From assembly GCA_030180135.1 (NCBI GenBank), contig CM058236.1:58431728-58495727 (forward strand): 64,000 nt of DNA. Reading direction: 5' to 3'. The position numbers and the translations under genes are program-made. Shown piece after piece: positions 34,576 to 44,017 of this stretch. The stretch is from Orychophragmus violaceus. Lineage: Eukaryota; Streptophyta; Magnoliopsida; Brassicales; Brassicaceae. Below the pieces are notes generated by a model that ran no database searches, was not told the origin of the DNA, and saw only the letters and a list, made by a program, of their open reading frames with translations. Position 1 is the stretch's first letter. Every line of letters begins with the position of its first letter.

Positions 34576-35002
34576 AAAATCGATTTATAATTTTATAAAA
34601 TAAATTTTAAATTAATCTGAAGAAAGACTCAAATAATTGGCCCAATTGTTTTAACTTCTTGGCCCGAGGCCCAAGAATTGGTCCATGTCCAAGACATGAC
34701 CCAATTGTCCAATTAAATGACATAACCGGTCTGGTTCATTAAAATTGGTCTAACCAAATTTTAATTACTACGATGACCACAATTGTCAACCGGTTATTTA
34801 CTAAACCGGATTTTCTCAATTTATTTGGTCCAACCAAATCAAATTAGAAAATCCTGGTTTAGGCACTAAATCCAATAATTCTTTCGACATTGGATTTCTT
34901 GTCCCGGTTTAACCAGACTTAATAAAATTATTAAATCTGTTTATTAAACCAGGACGAATTAATTTTAATCAAAAATTAAACCGAGCCTTAAACCAACCAT
35001 GT

Positions 35003-35295
35003 CGATCGATGAACCAACCGTGTCGATCGATCCATCAACCGCATCGGTCGATGCTCTCAGCATCGATCCTGCATCGATCGTGCATCGATCCTGTATCGAT
35101 CGATGCTCTCATGCATGCACGGAACCGAGCCAAAACCCTAACTGTGTCGATCGATGCACCAACCGCATCGGTCGATGCACCAACATCGAACCTGCATCGA
35201 TCCTGCATCGATCGATGCTTTCACGCGTTAACAGGTTTTGCCGATAGACTGTATCGACCGATCCATGCGATCGTATCGATCGATCCATGCGATCG
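35003..35295. promoter_or_regulatory. CGATCG array in copia 3 leader
   Basis: Starts of CGATCG-class sites: 35003, 35024, 35045 (21-bp steps; the third is CGGTCG); 35064, 35075, 35086, 35097 (11-bp steps, alternating CGATCC and CGATCG); 35148 and 35169 (21); 35187, 35198, 35209 (11); 35255 and 35277 (22); 35268 and 35290 (22). Steps of 11 and 21-22 bp keep the sites on one face of the helix. Confidence 0.7.
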
Positions 35296-35480
35296 CAGTC
35301 GATACTGACTTTTGAAAATCGCATTCTACCAAATCATATAGCTTGGTTTCTGCGATTTTATGTGTGTTTAGGTTTCAATTCCTTGTTGCTTAAGTGATTT
35401 CTCTTATCAGTAGTTGATTCAAAACACTTTTAAACAAGAAAACAATCCTAAACATGAATCTAAACAAGAAAAACCAGAAC

Positions 35481-35497
35481 CATTGGCTCTGATACCA
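35481..35497 (-). promoter_or_regulatory. copia 3 primer binding site (initiator tRNA-Met)
   Basis: On the minus strand TGGTATCAGAGCCAATG, one base inside the 5' LTR. Confidence 0.93.
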
Positions 35498-35498
35498 C

Positions 35499-36169
35499 TG
35501 AAGGATTGTTTAGTTGATCCTGATTTAATTCTCTGATTCAGATTATCCTAAACATGCGGATCTAGGTTCTCTTGAATAGAAACAATTGATGATCTCACCT
35601 TATACCTGTTAATTGCAGCGGAAAGGGATGGTATGTCAGAGATCAGAGAGCCACCGAGAGATAACTCCTCCAGAGGTTCACACACGCACACCAAGCAGGA
35701 AGAGGCTGCTAGACCAGGAGGAAATCGGCGCAGAGAGAGAGAGAGGAGGCTCGCGGCTAGGGCTTATTTCGACCTGAACTCGTCTTAAGTTTATATAAAA
35801 CTCGTTCAGTTCGTTTTGGGCCATTTGGCCCAAATGCCAATTTACTCCGAGGCGTTCGCGCACTGTGTCGATCGACACGCCTTGTGTATCGATCGACACA
35901 CAGTGCCTAAACCGTTTTATTCTCTCTAAGTACAGTAAATGCCTAGCACTTTTACCGTACTTCTGCTAAACCATTCCTACACGTTTTTCCTGTTAGCTTA
36001 GGCGTGTGACCCATATGGGATCATATAATAAAGGCAATAAGTCCAAGACTTATAGATCATGAGCGGACTCTAGCAAGCCATCATGACCCCCAGTATTATA
36101 TGACTTATGTCTGATCATTGACATACTCTTACTTTCTAGAGACAGTACCGAGATTACTGGACACAATTC
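35499..36169 (-). repeat. copia 3 5' LTR, outer end clipped
   Basis: Identical to 28883-29551 apart from one GA. It ends at ...ACACAATTC and runs straight into gypsy 2 sequence, without the terminal CCAACA of the other LTR. Confidence 0.94.
35791..35895 (-). promoter_or_regulatory. copia 3 5' LTR promoter: TATA box and CGATCG pair
   Basis: TATA box TTATATAAA at 35791-35799. CGATCG at 35869 and 35890 (21 bp apart) lies about 70 bp upstream on the element strand, the same geometry as in copia A. Confidence 0.68.
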
Positions 36170-37412
36170 TACGAGCCGATCGATGTGTGGCAGCGGGAAA
36201 ATATCCTTGGGACACGCTTTGTTGAGATCGGTAAAGTCTACGCACACTCTCCACTTACCGTTCTTCTTCTTTACCACAACTGGGTTTGGCAGCCAGTCAG
36301 GGTACTTCACCTCGGTGATCAAACCTGCATTTGAAAGCCGCTCTACTTCATCGTTGACGGCTTTGGCGCGCTCGGGACCGAGCTTCCTTCTTTTTTGCTT
36401 GACTGGTTTGAAGATCGGATCAACGTGCAGTTCGTGACACGCGATGGTCGGGTCAACCCCGGTCATATCACCGGTGGTCCAGGCGAAGGCTGTGGCATTT
36501 TTCTTGAGAAATTCTACAAGCTTATCTCGTAGGTCTTCACGGAGATCGGCTCCTATTCCGACGCAATGCTCGGGATCTCTGATGTCGATATTGACTTGTA
36601 TTACTGCATCTTTCTGCGGTCGATCGGGCGGGGGTAGCTCAATTTGAGGTTCTGCGACTAAATACGCCTGCGATTTGTGGCGCATCTTGTGCTCGATACG
36701 GAAGCATGTTCGGGATATCCTCTGATCTCCTCGTAGTGTAAATACGCCGAATGGGGTCGGAAATTTGACACATTGATGATATGTGGATGGGACCGCCCTC
36801 ATTTCGTGGATCCAGGGCGTGCCGAGGATGACATTGTAGATAGTTGGTCGGTCGACGACCACGAACTTGATCAGCTTGGTGATTCGGCCGACATACACGG
36901 GAAGTTTGATTGTTCCGATTGTGTTGATTGAGTCCCCCGAGAAGCCGGTTAGTGGTCTTGTCGATGGTTTGATACGATAATCGTTGAGTTCCATCCGCTG
37001 CAACGTCTCTCTGAAGATTAGATCTACCGAGCTTCCGGTGTCGATCAGAATCTTCTCGACTTCGCAGTCGCCGATCCGCATGGCGATGACGAGTGGATCG
37101 TTGTGCAGCCGGTCTACTCCCTCGGAGTCGTGCTTGGTGAAGCTTATTTCGTTGCCGATCCTGAGCTCGTCAGTGGCGTTTCGTCGGTAATGCTGGGCAG
37201 CGGTGGTCCGTCGCTCATATTCCTTGATTGATCGTACCGAGTCGTTTACCATTGGTAGTCCTCCCATAATCATGTTTATACGCCTTCTTGGTGGATGCGT
37301 TTTCCCTTCATCCTCTTCGTCGCGAGCACGTTTGTCCGCATCGACTGTGTGCGCGTTGATTTGCTCGATTTCGTTCTTCTTGGACGAGCCTGAAGCGTTC
37401 GGCTTCGTTTTT
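36170..37412 (-). pseudogene. gypsy 2 protease and N-terminal RT, cut by copia 3
   Basis: The frame begins upstream of MIMGGLPMVNDS, carries the aspartic protease signature LIDTGSSVDLI, then CHELHVDP, and RT words KKNGKWRVCVDFTDLNKA and FPLPHIDRLV. It is cut at 36170 by the copia 3 LTR. Residues after HIDRLV in the open frame are copia sequence. It overlaps the end of gag in a different frame: an A6 run near 37412 is the point where the gag and pol frames part. Confidence 0.9.
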
Positions 37413-39041
37413 TGGTTGTGTTACTTGGTTGATTTGCTTTGGGGGAGGCTTGTTGCGATCCAGTATTAGTTTCTTCCCGTATTTTTGATATTCAGCGTAG
37501 AGCAAAGCCTGAAGGTTTCTGCACTCATCAGTGATGTGGCCTCCTCGTTGATGGTATTCGCAGAATGATTTGCTTTTGCCGCCTCCGCGAGTTGATCTGT
37601 TCCATGGCTTGCTCGAGTTTTGTCCTTGGTGACCTTGCGATGGTCGTTCATGCTGGTGGTTTTGTGAGCGATCGGGGTGATCTTGCCGATGGTCTTGGTA
37701 AAGAAAATCCGCATCATGATGCCGTTCTAGTGGCTGATCACTGACGTGATAAGACTTTCCTTTTCGTGCGATTTCTTCCTCTTTGGTTTTCTTGTAATCT
37801 TGGTCGTAGTGTTGTCGAGGTTCGTATTGCTCAGTGCTTTTCTCGGATTTATCCTTTGAAGTCGAATTCTTGGGCCCGAACTTCTTGGCTAGGGTCTCTT
37901 TTTCCTCCTCGAGGTCGATAAAGATCGATGCTCGGTGGAGAGCGTCTTCCAGTGAGCTTGGTTTGTTTTTCTTTAATTCCTCTCGGAAGCTGGATTCGTA
38001 CCAGAGGCCGTTTCGGAGCGCGGGAAGACCTTCGCTATCAGTGATCGTGATTTTGGCCAGAATACTCTTGAAGCGGGTTATGTAAGATCGGAGACTTTCC
38101 TTCGGCCCTTGGGAGATGGCCCACAGGTCGGCGTTTGATACTTCCTCCTGAATGTACATCGAGTAATGTTTGAGGAAAGCGTGCGTCAGGTCATTGTATC
38201 CGTCGATCGAGTTTGGTTCTAAACGAGAAAACCAGTCCAAGGCCGAGCCGGTCAGATGCTCGACGAACAGTTGGCAGTAGCCTGCATCACGTTCTCCGAT
38301 GCTAAACTTTGTTCGTCCCATTGCGATACGGAACGCCGTTAGAAATTTTCTTGGGTCAGATTTGCCGTCGTAGGTCATCATCTTGATCTTGACCGGTGAG
38401 ACAGGATGCTCGACCTGGATATCCATGAGGCGACGAGTGAAGGGTGTGTTCTGGGTTTCCTCCAGTACGCGGGCGATCTCGGGTGCCGAGCTGATTGCTT
38501 GGTGGACTTTGGATGTCATATTTTTCAACATCAGCTTCAGATCTTCAATCTCGCTGTCTCTATGTGCGTCGAGTGCTGAGCTGCCCGGGATATCCGTATT
38601 GGGAGGTTGTTCGTCCTCCGTACGCTGTGATGCCGTTCGGTTTCTCGGATTGGGAGGCGGCGTTTCTTCGAATAACGCTCGGTGGAGATGAGTTCGGGGA
38701 ACGGACCCTTGTTGGCTTGCCATCCGTAGATCGTTGATTTGTCCCTGACATACTGCGTGTGCCGTAGCGAGTTGGTCGAAGCGTGCGTTGCTTCCCTGGG
38801 AGAGTTCGGTTACTTGAGTCATGAGGGCTTTGAGCAAGGTGGACATGTTCTGCTCGTTTGTCTGGGCTTCTGCGACTTGTTGAGGTCGTTCGATATTTTG
38901 AGGTTGCTGCTCGGCACCGGCCGGCTGGATGATCGGATCTGCAACCTGAGAGACGTGATGGGGTTGCCCTCCTGCTCTCGGGGCTGTTTCTGAGCTCGTT
39001 ATATCTTCGATGAGGACGTAATCTTTGTTAACTCCTGTCAT
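37308..39041 (-). CDS. gypsy 2 gag
   Basis: 577-codon frame. The retrotransposon gag core is at residues about 210-330 (FTRRLMDIQVEHPVSPVKIK, KFLTAFRIAMGR, WFSRLEPNSIDGYNDLTHAF, NADLWAISQGPKESLRSYI). A His/Gln/Arg-rich segment follows and a zinc-knuckle-like FCEYHQRGGHITDEC near residue 500. It starts 41 bp inside the primer site. The last ~35 residues (after TQPKNEAERF) are probably off-frame: a one-base shift in an A6 run near 37412 separates gag from pol. Gag forms the particle and binds RNA. Confidence 0.85.
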   Translation of the reverse strand: MTGVNKDYVLIEDITSSETAPRAGGQPHHVSQVADPIIQPAGAEQQPQNIERPQQVAEAQTNEQNMSTLLKALMTQVTELSQGSNARFDQLATAHAVCQGQINDLRMASQQGSVPRTHLHRALFEETPPPNPRNRTASQRTEDEQPPNTDIPGSSALDAHRDSEIEDLKLMLKNMTSKVHQAISSAPEIARVLEETQNTPFTRRLMDIQVEHPVSPVKIKMMTYDGKSDPRKFLTAFRIAMGRTKFSIGERDAGYCQLFVEHLTGSALDWFSRLEPNSIDGYNDLTHAFLKHYSMYIQEEVSNADLWAISQGPKESLRSYITRFKSILAKITITDSEGLPALRNGLWYESSFREELKKNKPSSLEDALHRASIFIDLEEEKETLAKKFGPKNSTSKDKSEKSTEQYEPRQHYDQDYKKTKEEEIARKGKSYHVSDQPLERHHDADFLYQDHRQDHPDRSQNHQHERPSQGHQGQNSSKPWNRSTRGGGKSKSFCEYHQRGGHITDECRNLQALLYAEYQKYGKKLILDRNKPPPKQINQVTQPKNEAERFRLVQEERNRANQRAHSRCGQTCSRRRG

Positions 39042-39081
39042 CGCTGAACCTGTCCGTTAGTGAAGAAGAAACTTATTTGTT

Positions 39082-39098
39082 CCCCACAGACGGCGCCA
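39082..39098 (-). promoter_or_regulatory. gypsy 2 primer binding site
   Basis: On the minus strand TGGCGCCGTCTGTGGGG, two bases inside the LTR. This is the Asp-tRNA-like type common in plant gypsy elements. Confidence 0.88.
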
Positions 39099-39100
39099 AT

Positions 39101-39748
39101 TGTGATTACCGAGATGGTCACGAGATCAAAATGCGCGTCTTGCTCGAGAGTTGACGTGCTCGGTCCGAGGGAGTTAAGTTATTCTTAAGAGTGAACCGAC
39201 TAGATTCAGAGATAAACGAGAGTGAAAGCGTGTTCGGGACGAACGATTGGAGGATTACGTTCGGGGTTATTTGAAGAGAGTGATGTGCTCGATAACGAGC
39301 GTGTCTTGTATTCAGATTCCCGAGCAGGCCGAAATACGTGCTCGGTTTACAATTCGGGAAATTGACTCTAGAGAGAGAAAGTAGTAAGAAGTGCACAGAT
39401 CCCAAAAAATTACATTAATGTACAGTGACGACTCCTATTTATAGTAAAATACGGTCGTACTTTTTACAGGCCGTTGACTGCTTATCGAGCTCGTGCGGAT
39501 TGGGCCGTACTTGGTGACGAGATGGGCTGAGCCATACGTTCTTTTGGCTGTTAGCGTAGCCGAGCCGACTCGTTGTTGTTATGCTTGGATCGAGCCGAGC
39601 CGAGCCGATGATAATGAGCTCGGTTTGACTGTATATGTTCGGGCCTTTATTGCTTGTTGGGCCGTTTTGCTTTTGTTGGGCCGACCTCTGTTCAGAGAAT
39701 AAGTATTGGGCCTTCTAAATGGATGGGGTGCTAAACCCATATATAACA
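39101..39748 (-). repeat. gypsy 2 5' LTR
   Basis: 648 bp, TGTTATATATGGG...GGTAATCACA on the element strand. The full-length copy; its outer end AACA is next to the target duplication. Confidence 0.93.
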
Positions 39749-39753
39749 TCGAC

Positions 39754-40705
39754 CAAGCGTAGGTTGATGCATTTCGGCATAGGAACTCGATGAGTCGGTC
39801 CTTCAGGTATTTTCTTAGTTCTGCGCCTATGCCCACGCACCGTTCGATGTCTCTGATGTCGATGTTGACTTGCTCGACCGCTTCACGGCTGGGTCCTTCA
39901 TGGGGTGGTAATTCTATCTTCGGTTCGGCGAGTAGACAGGCTCAAAACTTCATGCGTAGCTTATGTTAGACGAGGAAACAAGTGCTGGAAACTTCATGGA
40001 TTCCTCGGAGTGTAAATGTTCCGTTCGGGGTTGGGAATTTGACGCATTGGTAGTAGGTCGACGAGACTGCTCTCATGGCGTGGATCCACGACGTTCCTAA
40101 AATGGCATTTTAGATTGTCGGTCGATCGACGATCACGAATTTGGTCATTATTGTCGTTCTCCCAACGCGGACTGGTAGTTTGATTGTTCCAATGGTCGTC
40201 GTCGTCCCTCCGGTGAAGTCGATTAGGGTTCTTTCTGAGCTCCTTATCTCGTAGTCGTACAGCTCCATTCTTTTTAAGGTTTCTTCGTATATGAGGTCGA
40301 CCGTTCTTTTGGTGTCGATTAAGACTCTGGTTACCTCACAACCGTCGATATGTACCTCGAAGACGAGTGGGTCGTTGAGTGGTTTAACAACCCTCTCTCA
40401 TCGTTCTCGGTAAATGTTATCCCGTCCTTGCTTCCGAGCTCGTGGTCCGTGCGTTGTTTGCGACGTTGGTATGTGTCTACCCTTCCTATGTACTCCTTCG
40501 ATCGCACGGAGTCGTTGCAGGTCGGGAGTCCTCCCGTGATCATGTTGTTTGTTCGGGCCCGGTTGGTTGTTATTGTCGGTTTGACGACGTCGCTTGGTGG
40601 TCGTGAAGGAAGGGTTAGAGATGGGATAGCCGGCCTCAGAGGAAACAGGCTCGGAATCTTCTCGGATATCCTGAAGTCGTGATAATTCGAAGGTGTTCCT
40701 ATCAT
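39754..40705 (-). pseudogene. gypsy 1 protease region, gag deleted
   Basis: Reads NNMITGGLPTCNDSVRS and KEYIGR, then (shifted frames) a protease in which the active DTG reads DTK (LIDTKRTVDLIY, about 40290-40325), KLPVRVGR, FVIVDRPTI, WIHAMRAVSS and the RNA-contact region ERCVGIGAELRKYLKDRLIE up to NASTYAWS at the gypsy 2 junction. The protease is only about 40 bp from the primer site, so the whole gag gene is missing. Confidence 0.82.
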
Positions 40706-40742
40706 CTCGGCCTCGTCTTAGAGTGAAAAAAGTTTATCCCAG

Positions 40743-40760
40743 TCTCCACAGACGGCGCCA
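40743..40760 (-). promoter_or_regulatory. gypsy 1 primer binding site
   Basis: On the minus strand TGGCGCCGTCTGTGGAGA, two bases inside the LTR. Confidence 0.88.
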
Positions 40761-40762
40761 AT

Positions 40763-41159
40763 TGTTGTTACGGAATTTCGATCTAGTACGGGAAGTCGGG
40801 TTACGATCTGAGAAGTCCGAACTACGAGGTGCAAAATAAACTTAAATGAGGTCAAAACTGTTCTTTATTAATCTTAAGGCTGAGCAATGAACAAGATGGT
40901 ATGAGGTGGGAGTCCGTCGAATGACGTGCTCCCTAAATATTGATTGAGCTCGGAGCTTTATAAGAGTAGCTCGGTACTCTCGCAAGTTACAATGTGTCTA
41001 AAATAAAGAGTGAAGGGTCCTATTTATGGTGCTTTGAGGCTAACTTCCTTTTGCGCCGCTGACTCCTTAGCGGGCTTGTCTTCTTGGGCCGAGATGAATT
41101 TGTTTATTAGGCAAAATTTCTAATGGGCTTATATATGGGTACTAAACCCATATCCAACA
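40763..41159 (-). repeat. gypsy 1 5' LTR
   Basis: 397 bp, TGTTGGATATGGG... to ...CCGTAACAACA on the element strand. It differs from the gypsy 2 LTR except for end motifs (TATGGGTTTAG). No second copy in the window. Confidence 0.82.
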
Positions 41160-42224
41160 ACGTGATCTGTAAAATATAATTTCGTTGAAATATAAACAAT
41201 GAGTATATAAAAATCGTTTTCACAGTTAAATCTAATATATAATGGAAAACCACTTTTTCCATCTAAGTGACATGTGGCATCCCTACTCTAAATCACAATG
41301 GGCCTCGATCAAAGTGGCAATAAGAAGCCCAAAATATACCAATTTCTACAGCTCAGTACAATTAAAAGCAAACACACGTAGAGAAGCCCACAAACACATA
41401 AAACTCTCTCACTAAAAGACCCAGAAAGCCTACATCCTTCTACTCCATTTTTCGTCACCTCAATCGTCATATGATACGCCTCCTCGGCTACCATACTTGT
41501 GTCCTCCATAATGGACCATCTTCAATTCTCCATGTTCTTCATTCCCCATTAAACTGTTTTTAACACCTCCCAATCTGAATTGCCATCATTCAATTTCACA
41601 CCTTTCACTTCCTGCCGTTACATTGCCCGATCGATGTGCTGCTATAAATTCCTAGAGACTTTCCCAAAATCCACAAAGCCACCAGCACAGATAACCTTCA
41701 TAAACTCACCTGCCTCTTACTCACCTGCCTCTTACCCCCCTGATTTCCGCTTTTCCCAAAGGCTACACATGATGTTATCGTTATTCTGGCTCCAGCAACA
41801 TATGTCACCTTCGACGACGTACACTTCGGACGTTCTTCGCAACAAATTGTGGGCCGGCTTACTCCTCAACGAGAAGGTATATGTTTTTCAATATTTCTCA
41901 CATAAATTACAAATACCCGTCTTCGCAACTCTCTGATAACTCCGAACACTATGTCCCCACAGAAATCCTTCATCCTATTAGGGTAGCCTATTTTAAGAAT
42001 CTAGCCAATATGATTCTTTACTATTTACTTCTCTCATTTCTTTACTATATGCATATGGTCTGGGGAATTAATTGAAGTTTCTTTCTTACTTCGTCCCCCA
42101 TTGGTGCAGCCATCTATAGTTACAAGAATTTGAAGCTTTACACTCTCTTTTTTTCTCAAAGTTTTTGAAGCTTTACTTGTGTAACTAATCCCAAATTATT
42201 GTTGCCAAATTTACAGTCCGACAC
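41160..42224. other. No confident gene; possible exon debris
   Basis: A plus-strand frame at 41580-41936 (118 codons) ends TSDVLRNKLWAGLLLNEKV just before a GTATATG that could be a splice donor. I do not recognise it. The rest is AT-rich. It may be debris of the USE1 locus downstream or of another gene. Confidence 0.35.
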
Positions 42225-43100
42225 AGAAGTATCTGATAAGTCTTTTGTTAAGGATACTACTGGCGGAAGCTCTCCAAAAAAAAGTCGAGACACGTAGCCC
42301 CACTTCTCCACATATGAGAAAAAGAATTGTGTAAGTGGACTACTTGATTGGCATGCTTCTCAACCTGTATTTTTTTTACCAGCTTCTTTTATTGAGGTAT
42401 AGGTCTACAGGCTCCATGGAGCAAAGTGTTGATGCTGGTCCATTAAAGCCAATAAAACTAGACATCGCAGCTCTGGAACACATTGATAAGCACATGTACT
42501 TTCATATAGTTCACTGAGAAAAAGTAGAAACACACCTGATTATGTGCGTTCTATGATATATACAAAACTTTTATAGCAATCAGCAAAGTTATTCTCTTTA
42601 ACTTTTAAGTTGAATATCTCGATTTCATGCCACATTGGTGATTCATTTGATGACAGAAAACTTCAAGAAGAACTCACTGATGAAATGGTGGTACTTGCGA
42701 GACAATTCAAGGAGGGTAGTCTAATGATAAGCTAATATGTGCAAAATACATAAAAGGTTAGATGCTAACTTTTTCCTAACAAAAACCTTTCATTGTTATT
42801 ACTATTATAATCAATAGTGGTGATAAGAAAATAATGTATGTTGGTTCATCATATATTGGTTTTATGGCTTCACTGGTCTTAAACTATTTTTCTTCATTTT
42901 TGTTGTGGATTCATCAACTAAAGGTATTCGATTCTACCGAGGAGGCCATTGAGCAGCGCTTAGCGAGCACAGGACACACAAATGTTAGGGCGTCAAAGAT
43001 AGATTCAGAGAGTTCAACGACGAGTTGCTTCCAGTGGCTCTTGATCCTGGCCATGACCTATGTGTTCATAATGGTTGTTATGTTGATCCGAGTCACATAG
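42225..43100 (+). pseudogene. USE1-type SNARE pseudogene
   Basis: Exon-like pieces in order: SDTEVSDKSFVKDTTGGSSP (42220-42280), RSTGSMEQSVDAGPLKPIKL and DIAALEHIDKH (42400-42495), KLQEELTDEMVVLARQFKEG (42659-42718) and DSTEEAIEQRLASTGHTNVR to LLILAMTYVFIMVVMLIRVT (42930-43097), with the C-terminal membrane anchor and stop. This matches plant Use1, an ER-Golgi Q-SNARE. Two in-frame stops (after SLMIS and QNT, near 42732-42750) and a missing N-terminus make it a pseudogene. Confidence 0.8.
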
Positions 43101-43986
43101 AGCATATGGGTTGGGAGTTGTAAACCAAAACTATAGGAATTGATATCTTGGCAAAAAAAAAACAAGAGATCAATAGAACTAAGCATGAGCTAGAAAATCA
43201 AACGATCAAGAAAGTGTACAAGTCTCTAAATTTTTTCATGTTCATTTTTGCGGAGAGAATGTATAAAATTTGAAGTTCTTGGAGGGACTTGTGTTACTTG
43301 AAGAGTAGTGTATGAAATTTGAAGCCCGTGCTCAAACATATGCGCAAAGTGTGACAGTTCAAGGCGGAAAACGAATATTATGTTGCGACATGATTTCTGT
43401 CTTGGTTACAAGATTTCTTCAAAAGTCAACAGCCTTAGTAATCTAACATGTACGAAAGATACATGATTGCCACCTAATATGTGCCCACAAAAAGATTGCC
43501 ACCTAATATGTGCACACAACCAAACCCACATGTAAAGCTTTTTTTAAAAACAAGTTGAATATGTTTTTCGCAGCCGTACAATCAATATAAAATGCAATTA
43601 AATCCACCTCATCCGCACTCTTATCACGGACCAAAACAAAAGAATGGCGACATCGTGGCTGTCAAGTTTTCGGTAGCTGCCCTCATACTCCACAGCCGAT
43701 CTGATCTAAGATATAAGTTTTACACGGCCATTCTACCCAAGCAAAGCAGAGGCATGCACCCATCAAACACCAGCATCAACTGTAGACTCTTAAAAATCCA
43801 GTTCTTAAGAACAAAAAGGAACCAATACCTACATATCCCGCTTCGCCCTTGCTGGTATCGTCATCATTAACTGCAACCCATCACTCTAATGTAATGTGTT
43901 TGTATCTTTCAGAGATCTACCCTCTCTATCAGGTAACAGAAACAAACAATCTAAGCACTATGTCAAATTTTTGATAAGGTAAACAT

Positions 43987-44017
<31 letters not shown>

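Larger units (their letters stand above)
33854..35480 (-). other. copia 3 leader, noncoding
   Basis: No gene. Between 34390 and 34575 GGAAACTTTCTAA-like motifs recur about eight times. From 35000 to 35300 there is a dense CGATCG array. The small frames at 34999-35324 are translations of this array (SIDxx, HRSM words) and are not genes. Confidence 0.75.
28883..36169 (-). mobile_element. Ty1/copia element 'copia 3', very recent insertion in gypsy 2
   Basis: LTRs at 35499-36169 (5') and 28883-29556 (3') look identical except for one extra GA in a GA run. Between them are an initiator-Met primer site, a 1.6-kb leader, an intact gag (32963-33853) and a pol region full of stops. It sits inside the gypsy 2 RT between HIDRLV and TTGHELL. 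The outer end of the 5' LTR lacks its last six or so bases and no target duplication is visible. Near-identical LTRs with a dead pol suggest it moved recently using enzymes supplied in trans. Confidence 0.93.
25523..39748 (-). mobile_element. Ty3/gypsy element 'gypsy 2', inserted in gypsy 1, hosting copia 3
   Basis: LTRs at 39101-39748 (5') and 25523-26149 (3'), an Asp-type primer site, gag, protease-RT, RNase H and integrase all on the minus strand. Flanks are TCGAC (39749-39753) and TTGAT (25518-25522), read as a 5-bp target duplication with two C-to-T changes. By eye the LTRs differ at about 18 of 627 aligned sites. Defects: copia 3 inserted in RT, a TGA in RNase H, a short deletion in integrase, and loss of everything between the pol stop and the 3' LTR. 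Confidence 0.92.
13400..41159 (-). mobile_element. Ty3/gypsy Tat-type element 'gypsy 1', host of two insertions
   Basis: On the minus strand: 5' LTR (40763-41159), Asp-type primer site, protease remnant (39754-40705), then gypsy 2 (25523-39748), then truncated RT/RNase H and integrase (23066-25516), then the 40-bp repeats and the antisense gene. Gag is missing between primer site and protease, and most of RT is missing. No matching 3' LTR was found near 12.9-13.4 kb, so the left limit is an estimate. The pol reading frame continues across the gypsy 2 insertion (AYAWS at right, SDMKGID at left). Confidence 0.82.

Noticed and set aside
34999..35324. Open frames rich in SID and HRSM words in the copia 3 leader
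   Set aside because: By-product of the CGATCG array; both strands and two frames are open, and the leader precedes gag.
38383..38993. Plus-strand frames antisense to gypsy 2 gag as a second antisense gene
   Set aside because: No TATA, no conserved features, and codon pattern follows the minus-strand gag.
28606..40500. CGATCG copies in gypsy 1 and gypsy 2 (e.g. 36175, 36611, 38204, 40127, 40495) as part of the paired motif
   Set aside because: They are single, lie in coding sequence and have no partner at 20-22 bp.
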